Shown: positions 8,605 to 17,126, counted from the first letter of the stretch. The stretch is 64,000 bases of DNA from an uncultured Succinivibrio sp. (GCA_900754255.1 CAAECI010000051.1:1-64000); one strand, 5' to 3'. Notes: a model not told the origin generated them from the sequence alone. Program-made: numbers and translations.

Positions 8605-9726
8605 ATGTCGCAAATTATTAAAAGTCTTGACGACTATATAGAAAAGCTTGCACAAAGTTGCAATATTGATTGCGGAACCTCGTTCCCATCAGGAGTTACG
8701 AAGCAGGCCGAGCTTTTTGCAAAATGGTTCCAGGAAGCGGGCTTTTACAGTGAAACAGTGGATCTAGGTCAAAAGGTCGGACACGGAGTATTTGCTACAA
8801 ATGATCCCGAGGCAAAAGCATATGATCTTTTGCTCTCCGGCCATTTAGATACAGTATTTAAGGAAGGCACCTGCCAGGAACGCCCTTTTTACGTGAAGGG
8901 AGATAAGGCCTACGGTCCCGGCGTTGCCGACATGAAAAGCGGAGATCTTGCCATATTATGGGCTATAAACTCGCTTGATGAGGAGATACTCAAGCGCATA
9001 AAAATTGCCGTGTGCTTAAATCCTGATGAAGAAACCGGATCTGTGCACTCGTCTGCATGGATCGATTCGTATGCTAAAAAATCACGTTACGCCCTGGTTT
9101 TTGAAAGCTCCGATCGCATAGGCAAGCTTACCGAGCAACGCAAGGGCATAGCGCATATAGATATTTTTTTACAGGGCGTCGGAGCTCATGCCGGTTTTTG
9201 CCCTGAGAAAGGTCGTTCTGCAGTAGACGCTCTGGCCGAATGCATAATACGTATCAATGCTTTACGTACGGAAAACGTCACCGTTAATTTCGGCGTGGTG
9301 GACGGAGGAACCATTGCCAATGCCATCGCCGAAAACGCCCACGCGCGCATTGATGTTCGTTTTTGGAGCAACGAGCAGTGGGATGAGTTTTATTCCGCTT
9401 TCAAAAAAGAATTTGCAAAGCCCTTCGGAAAAGATATCAAGTCCTCCTTCGATATTTTGGTTTTAAACAAGCCCATGGTTAAATTACCGCAGACAAAAGA
9501 TCTGAAGGATTTGGTTGCCGAGGCCTATGCAAGGCAAGGGATAGAAGTTGAATTCGTACGCTCGGGAGGGATCTCCGACGGAAATCATATTTCTCAGAGT
9601 GGAACGGCGGTACTGGACGGTCTAGGACCTGTCGGAGGCGATGCCCACACCATACGAGAATGGCTTGATCTTACAAGCGTTGAGACTTCTGTAAAGGCAC
9701 TACAAAATATCATATACAGCCTTTAG
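8605..9726 (+). CDS. M20-family metallo-hydrolase, carboxypeptidase G2-like
   Basis: Cytoplasmic zinc amidohydrolase of the M20/ArgE/CPG2 group, which cleaves amide bonds of N-acyl amino acids or short peptides. Zinc ligands and catalytic residues are all present: GHLDTVF (His, catalytic Asp), GPGVADMKSG (bridging Asp), NPDEETGS (catalytic Glu plus ligand), an Asp/Glu-type third site, and GGDAHTIREW (C-terminal His). A dimerisation domain with GVGAHAG interrupts the catalytic fold. No signal peptide (MSQIIKSLDDY). ATG 8605 follows the metQ stop by one base, so it is co-transcribed with the methionine-binding protein. Action on an N-acyl-methionine or Met-containing peptide is an inference from context. 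Confidence 0.88.
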   Translation: MSQIIKSLDDYIEKLAQSCNIDCGTSFPSGVTKQAELFAKWFQEAGFYSETVDLGQKVGHGVFATNDPEAKAYDLLLSGHLDTVFKEGTCQERPFYVKGDKAYGPGVADMKSGDLAILWAINSLDEEILKRIKIAVCLNPDEETGSVHSSAWIDSYAKKSRYALVFESSDRIGKLTEQRKGIAHIDIFLQGVGAHAGFCPEKGRSAVDALAECIIRINALRTENVTVNFGVVDGGTIANAIAENAHARIDVRFWSNEQWDEFYSAFKKEFAKPFGKDIKSSFDILVLNKPMVKLPQTKDLKDLVAEAYARQGIEVEFVRSGGISDGNHISQSGTAVLDGLGPVGGDAHTIREWLDLTSVETSVKALQNIIYSL

Positions 9727-9744
9727 CAAATATTAAAGAAATGC

Positions 9745-9785
9745 TTTTAGGGAGCTTTTTACATTCTGTAAAACGTTCCCTAAAA
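9745..9785. repeat. Long imperfect inverted repeat after the M20 gene
   Basis: Outer arms ttttaggga and tccctaaaa pair perfectly, and the inner part (gctttttaca / tgtaaaacgt) extends the stem with few mismatches. There is no T-run on the plus side, so it is not a textbook terminator; it may stabilise the 3' end or terminate in both directions. Confidence 0.55.
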
Positions 9786-9862
9786 TTATGGCCATTTAAG
9801 CTCCCCCAGCAATACATACCGACGCCTTAATAAGGCGGAATAATTCCTGCTTTCTAGATAAC

Positions 9863-9902
9863 AAGAAGGAAGAATTCCTAAGATTTCTTCCTTCTTTTGT
9901 TT
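9863..9902 (+). terminator. Terminator between the M20 gene and deaD
   Basis: Perfect 12-bp stem (aagaaggaagaa / ttcttccttctt, 9863-9874 and 9885-9896), 10-base loop, then TTGTTT on the plus strand. It lies between convergent genes and could also stop deaD transcription on the other strand, where the T-run is poorer. Confidence 0.75.
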
Positions 9903-9948
9903 ATTGTTTCATACCGAAAGAACACAAGTTCTTTGCGGCATGATCACA

Positions 9949-12063
9949 TCAAAATTCATCGCGACGTCTTGAACGATCCGAAGTAAATCCGCGCTCTGAG
10001 CGAGATCCGCTTCTACGCGGGCGATCGGAGAAACGACGATCCTCAAAGCTAAAGCCGGGACGATTACCGCCGCGACGAGGACGACGCTCATCATTGCGGA
10101 AGTTGCCGAAATCACGGTTAAAGCCATGACGATCGGAATTGCCGAAGCGATCATTGCGATCATTACGGTTGAAATTACGACGAGGTCTGTCGTTATAATC
10201 AAAACGACCTTCACCGCGTTCACGATGTCCGCGCGGAGGCTCCGCCGTATATTCACGCAGATCAAGAGGACGACCGCAAACACGGGCGGCGGCTAAGATC
10301 TGCATAGTGTCCTGCGGCATACCCTCGGGGAGATCTACCGTAGTAAAAGTGTCAAAAATGGAGATCTCGCCTATGTACTTGCTTTCGATATTTCCTTCAT
10401 TGGCAATTGCTCCCACGATTTGACCGGGCTTGGCTCCGTCACGACGACCAACGGCCAAACGGTAACGGCACATCTTCATATCCGGGAACTCACGCAGAGG
10501 CTGAGGCTCGGCAGATGGAGAATGACGACGACGATCACCGCGATCGCCGCGATCATTACGATCACCCTTTTCATCTAAGGTACGTTGCTTAGGCTCAGGC
10601 TTGGATTCATCCAAGAACAAATCCTCATCCCCGCGGCACATCTTAGCCAAGGCTGCAGCCAGGGTTTCAGGCTCGATGGAATCATCCGACAGCAATTCTG
10701 AAATCACTTCCTCATATTGCTCAAGCTCACCTGCGGCTATGGTCTCAAGTACCTGATTCTTAAAGTTCTCGAGGCGAACCTTGTTGACATCGGCTGCCGT
10801 AGGCATGGTCATGGGCTCTATCTTTTGGTGAGTCATGTTTTCAATCATGCGCAGGGCACGACGCTCACGGGGTGAGACAAACAAAATAGCCTCGCCCTGA
10901 CGGCCGGCGCGACCCGTACGGCCTATGCGATGCACATAGGATTCCGCATCGTAGGGTATGTCATAGTTAAATACGTGCGTAATACGATCAACATCCAAAC
11001 CGCGAGCTGCCACATCGGTGGCGATAATAATGTCCAAAAGTCCGGATTTGACGCGCTCTATGATCTTTTCACGCTGACGCTGAGGGATGTCTCCGTGCAG
11101 AGCCGCACAAGAGAAGCCGCGTGCCATGAGTTTGTTGGCAACATCCTCGGCATCCGTTTTTGTTCTGACGAACACCAGTACCGCATCATAGCTTTCAACT
11201 TCCAAGATACGGGTCATGGCATCGATCTTATGAGCTCCGGACGCCACCCAGTAGCGCTGATGTACGGTTACGGCCGTAGCTGTTTTGGACTTGATCTCCA
11301 CATCCTCGGGCTTACGCAGGTGGGAAGTAGCGATCCTGGCGATAGCAGGCGGCATGGTGGCCGAGAATAAGGCAGTCTGGCGCTCCTCGGGGGTATTGCT
11401 CAGGATCCAATCCACATCATCGATAAAGCCCATGCGCAACATTTCGTCAGCCTCGTCTATGACGGCAAAACGCAATGAAGAAAGATCCAGCTTGCCTTGC
11501 TTTATCAGATCGATAAGACGTCCCGGGGTAGCCACCACCACCTGGGCACCGTGTCTTAAGGAACGAATTTGATTTTCATAGGAGGCTCCACCGTAAATGG
11601 GTGCCACATGAAAATCCTCCATAAACTTGGCAAAATTCTGGAAGGCTTCTGCAACCTGCAATGCAAGCTCACGGGTAGGCTCCAAAATTAAGGCCTGAGT
11701 AAAACGCTCATCAGTATTGATAAGCGATAAAACAGGTAAAGCGAAGGCGGCAGTCTTTCCGGTACCGGTCTGAGCCTTACCAATCAAATCCTTTCCCTTA
11801 AGTAACAAAGGAATGGACTGCTCCTGAATGGGAGTTGGGCTTTCAAAGCCCATAGCCTTAATGGCCTTCACAACGTATTCGGCAAGCCCCAAATCCTCAA
11901 AGGCGGTCATTTCCTCTTCATCTCCTGAGAGCAAGGTACTTTCTGCTGCTCCGGAGCTGACCGCCGTCATTCCGACGTCTTTCTCATGCAAAGAATTATT
12001 CTTTTCGTTCTCGTATCCGTGTACCGCTTCTTCTGCGGCTTTGATTTCCATTTCTTCTGACAC
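9949..12063 (-). CDS. deaD: ATP-dependent DEAD-box RNA helicase DeaD/CsdA
   Basis: Cold-shock RNA helicase acting in ribosome assembly and mRNA turnover. Motifs in order: Q-motif region (FESPTPIQEQ), Walker A AQTGTGKT (97-104), PTRELA, VIDEADEML, LFSATMP, ARGLDVDRITHV, HRIGRTGRAGR. A DbpA-type RNA-binding domain follows (about 530-600, CRYRLAVGRRDGAKPGQIVG), then a basic Arg/Gly/Asn/Asp tail of some 100 residues. At 704 aa it is longer than E. coli DeaD (629), partly through an acidic N-terminal extension of about 50. The start is GTG 12061-12063, with GGAG 7 bases ahead; an in-frame ATG at 12051 lacks that spacing. Confidence 0.95.
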   Translation of the reverse strand: MSEEMEIKAAEEAVHGYENEKNNSLHEKDVGMTAVSSGAAESTLLSGDEEEMTAFEDLGLAEYVVKAIKAMGFESPTPIQEQSIPLLLKGKDLIGKAQTGTGKTAAFALPVLSLINTDERFTQALILEPTRELALQVAEAFQNFAKFMEDFHVAPIYGGASYENQIRSLRHGAQVVVATPGRLIDLIKQGKLDLSSLRFAVIDEADEMLRMGFIDDVDWILSNTPEERQTALFSATMPPAIARIATSHLRKPEDVEIKSKTATAVTVHQRYWVASGAHKIDAMTRILEVESYDAVLVFVRTKTDAEDVANKLMARGFSCAALHGDIPQRQREKIIERVKSGLLDIIIATDVAARGLDVDRITHVFNYDIPYDAESYVHRIGRTGRAGRQGEAILFVSPRERRALRMIENMTHQKIEPMTMPTAADVNKVRLENFKNQVLETIAAGELEQYEEVISELLSDDSIEPETLAAALAKMCRGDEDLFLDESKPEPKQRTLDEKGDRNDRGDRGDRRRHSPSAEPQPLREFPDMKMCRYRLAVGRRDGAKPGQIVGAIANEGNIESKYIGEISIFDTFTTVDLPEGMPQDTMQILAAARVCGRPLDLREYTAEPPRGHRERGEGRFDYNDRPRRNFNRNDRNDRFGNSDRHGFNRDFGNFRNDERRPRRGGNRPGFSFEDRRFSDRPRRSGSRSERGFTSDRSRRRDEF

Positions 12064-12261
12064 TTAATTACTCCGATCCCGCCATTACGGGCATTTTTTT
12101 AAGATACGCAAAATTATGCGCTTACGACACGGGCGCAACCGCTGATGCTGCTTTCGCTTTGACTTGAAAATGATGATGTGAGGATTTAAAACCCGCACCA
12201 CAAAACACGAACCCATAACCCGGGGTTCAAACCAAGACGCGCCCTAAGGCTTGGCATTATA
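12064..12261 (-). promoter_or_regulatory. Putative deaD promoter -10 and long 5' leader
   Basis: On the minus strand a consensus TATAAT lies at 12256-12261, which would give a leader of about 185 bases before the GTG start. E. coli csdA is known for a long regulated leader. The leader holds GC-rich palindromic stretches (for instance the accccgggtt-like core near 12218-12228). No good -35 is visible 16-18 bases upstream, so the promoter call is tentative. Confidence 0.45.
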
Positions 12262-12511
12262 CAGGATCATATCGTTTTTCGCCCTAATATCATGTTAAAG
12301 CCGAAAAAATTCTTTTTTTAAAGCTTATAAACGAATTTTTGACCGCCTAACCCACAAGTTTCGCTGTTAATGAGGATACGATCTGTAATTACAGGGCTCA
12401 CCCGATATAAAATGATCTGAGCGTTAGAACACAACGTTTCTTTTGCGTTACAGCCTAATCATACGTTATTTGAGGCCGTTTCTTTTGCGGTCGAAAAAAG
12501 GAGATCAAATC
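12262..12511. other. Rest of the deaD / Dabb divergent intergenic region
   Basis: No plausible gene. It is AT-rich with poly-T stretches, a small palindrome ctgtaattacag (about 12384-12395) and a tataaa at about 12415 that may serve the plus-strand Dabb gene. Confidence 0.5.
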
Positions 12512-12796
12512 ATGGTTAAACATATCGTCATCTGGCAGTTCAAGCCGGAAACCGAAAATGAGGTCAAGGCGTTTTTGAAGGGCTTAAACGGCCTTATGGG
12601 CGTCATCGAGTGTTTGCGCTCAGTAGAAACCCATTACAACGAAAATGAAAAGGAAGGCATCACCGGCGCCCTTATTTGTACCTTCGACAATATGGCGGAT
12701 CTCAACAGCTATGCCGCAGATCCGCGCCATCTGGCCGTAGCTGCATTGTGCAAGCCCATAAGAACCTCACGTATTGCCGTCGATTTCGAGTTTTAA
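12512..12796 (+). CDS. Dabb-domain protein (stress-responsive alpha/beta barrel)
   Basis: Small dimeric alpha/beta ferredoxin-like protein of 94 residues. The start motif MVKHIVIWQFK, the helix ENEVKAFLKGLNGL and the end DLNSYAADPRHLAVAA are the Dabb signature, with the H-P-x-H-like motif reading DPRHLAV. Biochemical roles vary across the family, from polyketide cyclases to stress proteins and enzymes of sugar-acid breakdown, so no specific function is assigned. ATG 12512 has AAAGGAG 8 bases ahead. It leads a plus-strand run of four oxidoreductases, which may share its metabolic context. Confidence 0.85.
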   Translation: MVKHIVIWQFKPETENEVKAFLKGLNGLMGVIECLRSVETHYNENEKEGITGALICTFDNMADLNSYAADPRHLAVAALCKPIRTSRIAVDFEF

Positions 12797-12818
12797 TCCA
12801 TCCACAACAGGGCAAAGA

Positions 12819-12846
12819 TTTATCCCCGGCCCGCTCTGGGGATAAA
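12819..12846. repeat. Hairpin after the Dabb gene
   Basis: Perfect 9-bp inverted repeat tttatcccc / ggggataaa (12819-12827, 12838-12846) with a 10-base loop and no T-run. It resembles ATCCCC...GGGGAT hairpins elsewhere in the window (36958-36980, 58506-58529). Confidence 0.6.
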
Positions 12847-12952
12847 TGATCCATTCCGCAACAAAAGAAACGCCGAGGTTAAAAATCATAAAAAAGAAAC
12901 TTTACCCTGCAAATTCATTTACACCGACGGCGAAAATTTTGGAACAAACATT

Positions 12953-13948
12953 ATGAAAAGCTTTCGATTGGGAATTTTGGGAGCCGGGAAAATAGCATGC
13001 TCCATGGCTGAGACCGTGAAGAAATTAAATGCCTCCGGTAATTTGGAAGTTATTTTGACCGCCGTCGGCTCACGAGATCAAAAAAAAGCCGAACGTTTCA
13101 TTAAAGACAACGAGCTTCAAGACTGTATACCCTTCGGCTCCTACGAGGCTTTAGTTTGCTCGGACGAAGTCGACGGGATCTACGTGGCAACTCCCCACAA
13201 TTTTCATAAAGAACACGCCTTGCTTTCCATAAAGCACGGCAAACACGTGTTGGTTGAAAAATCCTTTACCGCTAATTTAAAAGACGCAGAAGAGATCATT
13301 AAGGCGGCGATCGACCATAAGGTCGTGGTGAGCGAGGCAATTTGGACACGTTATCAGCCCCTGCGCACTGTGATAAAGGATCTTCTGGATTCAGGGATCA
13401 TCGGCACCCCTACCTATATAACCGCAAATCTGGGCTACAACATCGCTACAAAGGAACGCGTTATAAAACCGGAGCTTGCAGGCGGCGCCCTGCTTGATCT
13501 CGGAGTCTACGTCTTGAACTTTGCAACCATGTTCTTCGGACATCCCGACAATGTTGAAGCCGTCTGCATCAAAAACGCATACGGTGTCGACATGCAGGAG
13601 AGCATTACGCTTACTTGGAATGACGGCCGCATGGCCTCGTTGCAATCGACCGCTCTTTCTGTAAGCGATCGCCGCGGCATCATATACGGCACGAAGGGCT
13701 TCATTGAAGTCGACAACGTCAACAATCCCGAGCGCTATCGCGTATATAACGGGGAATACAAAATAATAAAAAGTGCGGATCGTCCGCAGCAGCTTACCGG
13801 CTTTGAATACGAAATACTCGAGCTGTGCCGTGCCGCACGCGATCATAAATGTGAATGTCCGTCCATGCCCCATGACGAAACCCTGTACATTATGGGACTT
13901 ATGGATTCCATACGTGCCCAGCTTGGCGTCAAATACCCTTTTGAATAA
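12953..13948 (+). CDS. Gfo/Idh/MocA-family oxidoreductase
   Basis: NAD(P)-dependent dehydrogenase of 331 residues. The N-terminal Rossmann motif is LGILGAGKIA; AVGSRD follows the second strand; VATPHNFHKEHAL and the catalytic-type E-K pair HVLVEKSFT are characteristic of the family, as is GGALLDLGVYVLNFA in the C-terminal substrate domain. Members oxidise or reduce sugars, inositols or trans-dihydrodiols; the substrate is not readable here. The next gene starts 18 bases after the stop, so the two are probably co-transcribed. Confidence 0.93.
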   Translation: MKSFRLGILGAGKIACSMAETVKKLNASGNLEVILTAVGSRDQKKAERFIKDNELQDCIPFGSYEALVCSDEVDGIYVATPHNFHKEHALLSIKHGKHVLVEKSFTANLKDAEEIIKAAIDHKVVVSEAIWTRYQPLRTVIKDLLDSGIIGTPTYITANLGYNIATKERVIKPELAGGALLDLGVYVLNFATMFFGHPDNVEAVCIKNAYGVDMQESITLTWNDGRMASLQSTALSVSDRRGIIYGTKGFIEVDNVNNPERYRVYNGEYKIIKSADRPQQLTGFEYEILELCRAARDHKCECPSMPHDETLYIMGLMDSIRAQLGVKYPFE

Positions 13949-13966
13949 TAAGAACGGAGTTTAAGC

Positions 13967-14839
13967 ATGGAGATTGCTTTCATAGGCCTTGGGATCATGG
14001 GATCGGCCATGGTGTCCAATCTTTTAAAAAAAGGCTTTAAGGTTTGCGGATGGGCCAGAAATCCCCAAAAGATTGCCGCTCTTAAGGAAAAAGGGCTCAT
14101 CCTGAAGCAGGACATACCCTCCTTAGTTTCCGATGCCGACATTGTGTTTACCATGGTCAGCGGTCCCAAGGATGTGGAGGATCTTTATTTTCGCGAGGAC
14201 GGGATCCTAAAGCATGTCAAAAAAGGTTGCATTCTTATTGACTGTACTTCCTCAAGCCCCGAGTTGGCCGTAAAAATCTTCAACGAAGCTTTAAAGATCG
14301 GGGTTTATGCTCTGGATATGCCGGTATCGGGGGGACAGATCGGAGCTGTAAACGGGACTCTTTCTATGTTTGCAGGAGGAGATCCGCAGATCCTAGACAG
14401 GGTTAAACCGATTTTGGACGCCGTAGCAAGTACCGTAACCTACGAGGGTGTCGCCGGCTACGGGCAACACACCAAACTTGTAAACCAAATCATGGTGGCA
14501 GGACAGCTGGCCGGCATGTGCGAGGGCTTTGCCTACGCCATTGAAAAGGGCCTTAACCTGGAAGCGGTGCTTAAATCCGTAAAACCCGGAGCCGCCGGTT
14601 GCGCCTCCTTGGATATGTACGGCGAGAAAATTCTCAGGGGCGATAAGGCCCCGGGTGGAGCACTAAAATATTTGGTAAAGGATCTGCGCAACGCCTTTAA
14701 GGAATTGGAAGGCTCGGGGATCAGACTTTCGGCCTCGGAGGCTGCCTGTAATGCATATGCCCAAATGGAGGAGGAGGGACAGGGAGATGACGGTACGCAG
14801 GCCCTGACTTGGTTCTACGGTGCTCATCGCAAAAGCTGA
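13967..14839 (+). CDS. Beta-hydroxyacid dehydrogenase (HIBADH/tartronate semialdehyde reductase family)
   Basis: 290-residue NAD(P)-dependent dehydrogenase. Seen: MEIAFIGLGIMGSAMVSNL (GxGxMG nucleotide motif), TMVSGPKDVEDL, substrate-binding DMPVSGGQIGAVNGTLSMF, catalytic Lys in GYGQHTKLVNQIMV and the C-terminal DLRNAFKEL. Relatives include GarR (2-hydroxy-3-oxopropionate reductase) and 3-hydroxyisobutyrate dehydrogenase. With a Gfo/Idh/MocA enzyme ahead and a D-2-hydroxyacid dehydrogenase behind, a sugar-acid route is plausible but inferred. AACGGAG lies 7 bases before the ATG. Confidence 0.93.
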   Translation: MEIAFIGLGIMGSAMVSNLLKKGFKVCGWARNPQKIAALKEKGLILKQDIPSLVSDADIVFTMVSGPKDVEDLYFREDGILKHVKKGCILIDCTSSSPELAVKIFNEALKIGVYALDMPVSGGQIGAVNGTLSMFAGGDPQILDRVKPILDAVASTVTYEGVAGYGQHTKLVNQIMVAGQLAGMCEGFAYAIEKGLNLEAVLKSVKPGAAGCASLDMYGEKILRGDKAPGGALKYLVKDLRNAFKELEGSGIRLSASEAACNAYAQMEEEGQGDDGTQALTWFYGAHRKS

Positions 14840-15070
14840 TCCTACACTGAGCATGTGGATACTCCCGAGCATTAAAACGCTACATGCTTAATGAGGCAAT
14901 GAAAGGATAACCAATAATGGCATACACCATCCTACAGCACCTAATTACGGGGAAACACTTTTTTAGAACAAATTGATCAAAGTCTTGCTCAAGGAGAGGA
15001 TTTCAGAAATAAAAACAGTCTTAGCAAGCACCTGAGATCAAAGCAATATAGTTTAATTTAGGAGTTTTTG

Positions 15071-16003
15071 ATGTTGAAAGTATTATGCATTTTACCAGTT
15101 GAGGAAAAACACAAGGAGTTGCTTGCAAAGGCTGCTTCAGGCAAAGCCGAGTTCATCTTTGATAAAAATCCCTCCACCGTCGACGGTATAGATGTCGTCA
15201 TAGGCAATATTCCTACTTCCTTAGTAAAAAACAGCTCCCTCAAATTATTACAGCTGAATTCTGCCGGCTATGAAGCCTATACCGCCCCCGGGATAAGTCC
15301 TAAATTTATGCATCTTTGTAATGCCCGCGGTGCCTACGGATTAACCGTTTCCGATCATATGTTGGCTTTGACCATGAGTCTTATAAGAAAACTCGAGCTC
15401 TATCGCGACAAGCAATTGAAGCACGACTGGAGTGACTGCGGCAGCGTTTCTTCAATCGAAGGCTCTACCGTAGTGATCCTCGGAACCGGAGACATAGGGT
15501 GCGAATACGCCCGTAAGGTCAAAGCCTTAGGTGCTTCGTGCGTAATTGGAATTCGTCGTTCGATCAATGCGGTTAAACCTGAATTTATCGACGAACAGCA
15601 TACCATGGAGGATTTAACCGAGGTTCTTGCACGAGCTGACATTGTCGCGAGCGTCTTGCCCGGAGGGCCGGAGACTCTACGGCTTTTTAATGCCGATCTT
15701 TTCGCCTCCATGAAGAAGGGGGCTTATTTCATCAATTGCGGTCGCGGCAGTAGCGTTTGCCAAGAGGCCCTGATGGATGCCCTATCCTCAAAGCAGCTTG
15801 CAGGAGCAGCTCTGGACGTAACCGATCCCGAGCCCCTGCCGTCTGACAGCAAGCTGTGGGATATTCCCAATCTGATCCTTACGCCCCATGTCGCAGGTAA
15901 CTTCTTCTTACAAGAAACATTCGAGCGCATAATACGTATCGCTGCCTTCAACCTCAATGCTTTGCTTGAAGGCAAGGAATTAAAAAACGAGGTACATCAC
16001 TGA
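15071..16003 (+). CDS. D-isomer-specific 2-hydroxyacid dehydrogenase
   Basis: 310-residue NAD-dependent dehydrogenase of the D-2-hydroxyacid (GhrA/PDH/SerA-like) group, reducing 2-oxoacids or oxidising D-2-hydroxyacids. Seen: VVILGTGDIGCEYARKVKALG (GxGxxG), substrate-site LQLNSAGYEAY, the Arg in NCGRGSSVCQEAL, the Glu-containing LDVTDPEPLP, and the catalytic His in ILTPHVAGN. ATG 15071 follows AGGAG by 6 bases; an adjacent TTG at 15068 is less likely. The 231 bases upstream contain only a 19-codon reading frame, so it may have its own promoter. Confidence 0.93.
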   Translation: MLKVLCILPVEEKHKELLAKAASGKAEFIFDKNPSTVDGIDVVIGNIPTSLVKNSSLKLLQLNSAGYEAYTAPGISPKFMHLCNARGAYGLTVSDHMLALTMSLIRKLELYRDKQLKHDWSDCGSVSSIEGSTVVILGTGDIGCEYARKVKALGASCVIGIRRSINAVKPEFIDEQHTMEDLTEVLARADIVASVLPGGPETLRLFNADLFASMKKGAYFINCGRGSSVCQEALMDALSSKQLAGAALDVTDPEPLPSDSKLWDIPNLILTPHVAGNFFLQETFERIIRIAAFNLNALLEGKELKNEVHH

Positions 16004-16045
16004 CACATAGTACAATTTAAAAAAAGCAGGATATTAATAGGTTAG

Positions 16046-16072
16046 AGCAGGAGAGAGAGTTCTTCTCCTGCT
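16046..16072. repeat. Hairpin before the aldo/keto reductase gene
   Basis: Stem agcaggaga / tctcctgct (9 bp, 16046-16054 and 16064-16072) with a purine-rich loop, no T-run. It lies 43 bases past the dehydrogenase stop and could be a 3'-end or leader structure. Confidence 0.55.
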
Positions 16073-16147
16073 GTATAAGGGGATTTTCAAAACTGAATTT
16101 AAAAAGGAGGACGCAGACATTATCCAATAATGCTTGCGTGATATTCT

Positions 16148-17077
16148 ATGAAATACATTGAATTCGGAACCGAAAAAAACAAGGTCTCAAATATCGTTTT
16201 GGGACTTATGCGTATCCCGGAGCTAAAAAACGGCGATCAAGTTGCTTCCTTGGTGCAATCTGCATTGGATCAGGGGATCAATATGCTGGATATTGCCGAC
16301 TGTTATACCAAGGGCTTGGCCGAGACATTGTTGGGAGATGCTTTTTCCTGCGATCCCTCATTGCGTAATAAGGTGTTCCTGCAGTCAAAATGCGGGATCG
16401 TCAAGGATCCCTTTTACTACTTTGACTTTTCCAAGGAACATATTCTCGAGGCCGTGGATCAAAGTCTCAGCAGACTAAAAACTGATCACCTCGACAGTTT
16501 GCTGCTCCACCGCCCCGATGCACTTATGGAGCCGGATGAGATTTGCGCTGCCTTTGATTCCTTAAGAGCCTCCGGAAAGGTACTGAACTTTGGCGTTTCC
16601 AATTTTTCTCCTGCTCAAATGAGGTTGTTGCAATCCGGGCTTGACGTTCCGCTTTGTGCCAATCAGGTACAAATAAGTGTTTGCCATACCGTAATGTTCA
16701 ATTCCGGCTTCAATGTCAACATGGACAACGAAGCCTCCGTAATGCATGACGGAGGCGTACTTGAGCACTGTCGCTTGCATGACATGGCCATACAGGCCTG
16801 GTCGGTAATGCAGTACGGTTTCTTCAAGGGAGTTTTCATAGGTGATCCCAATTATCTGAAGCTGAATGCCGTATTGGATCGCCTAGCTCGTAAATATAAC
16901 GTAAGCACTACCGCCGTTGCCATTGCCTGGGTATTGCGTTATCCCGGAAAAATGCAGGCGGTGATAGGTACGACCAAATCAAAACGAGTTCAGGACTCTG
17001 CCAAAGCCTCCGAGCTTAAACTCACGCGCCAGGAGTGGTACGAGCTGTATCTGGCGGCAGGAAACGATCTGCCTTGA
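16148..17077 (+). CDS. Aldo/keto reductase
   Basis: 309-residue NADPH-dependent oxidoreductase of the AKR (beta/alpha)8-barrel superfamily, close in layout to the YdhF/Tas group. The catalytic tetrad is visible: D and Y in MLDIADCYTKG, K in FLQSKCG, H in SLLLHRPD. Other family elements are FGVSNFSPAQMRLL and, for the NADP phosphate, VIGTTKSKRVQD. Last of the oxidoreductase run and followed by a strong terminator. The ATG has no good ribosome site close by; a consensus AAGGAGG lies 37 bases upstream (16104-16110). Confidence 0.92.
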   Translation: MKYIEFGTEKNKVSNIVLGLMRIPELKNGDQVASLVQSALDQGINMLDIADCYTKGLAETLLGDAFSCDPSLRNKVFLQSKCGIVKDPFYYFDFSKEHILEAVDQSLSRLKTDHLDSLLLHRPDALMEPDEICAAFDSLRASGKVLNFGVSNFSPAQMRLLQSGLDVPLCANQVQISVCHTVMFNSGFNVNMDNEASVMHDGGVLEHCRLHDMAIQAWSVMQYGFFKGVFIGDPNYLKLNAVLDRLARKYNVSTTAVAIAWVLRYPGKMQAVIGTTKSKRVQDSAKASELKLTRQEWYELYLAAGNDLP

Positions 17078-17087
17078 TCCTTGACCT

Positions 17088-17126
17088 AAAGAGAGGGGGG
17101 ATTAATTGAAATCCCCCTCTCTTTTT
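17088..17126 (+). terminator. Terminator of the oxidoreductase cluster
   Basis: Stem of about 15 bp (aaagagaggggg-g-att / aatccccctctcttt, one bulged G) followed by a T-run ending at about 17126. Located 11 bases past the aldo/keto reductase stop. Confidence 0.9.

Noticed and set aside
9909..10283. 124-codon hydrophobic frame antisense-shifted within deaD
   Set aside because: Its composition is a frame-shifted reading of the Arg/Asp-rich deaD tail; no independent start signals.
13391..13873. 160-codon antisense frame within the Gfo/Idh/MocA gene
   Set aside because: Complement of a well-supported gene; composition is explained by the coding strand.
14917..14976. 19-codon frame with a good ribosome site (GAAAGGA) upstream of the D-2-hydroxyacid dehydrogenase
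   Set aside because: Too short to support as a gene and not recognisable; could be a leader peptide or a remnant, but nothing beyond the ribosome site argues for it.
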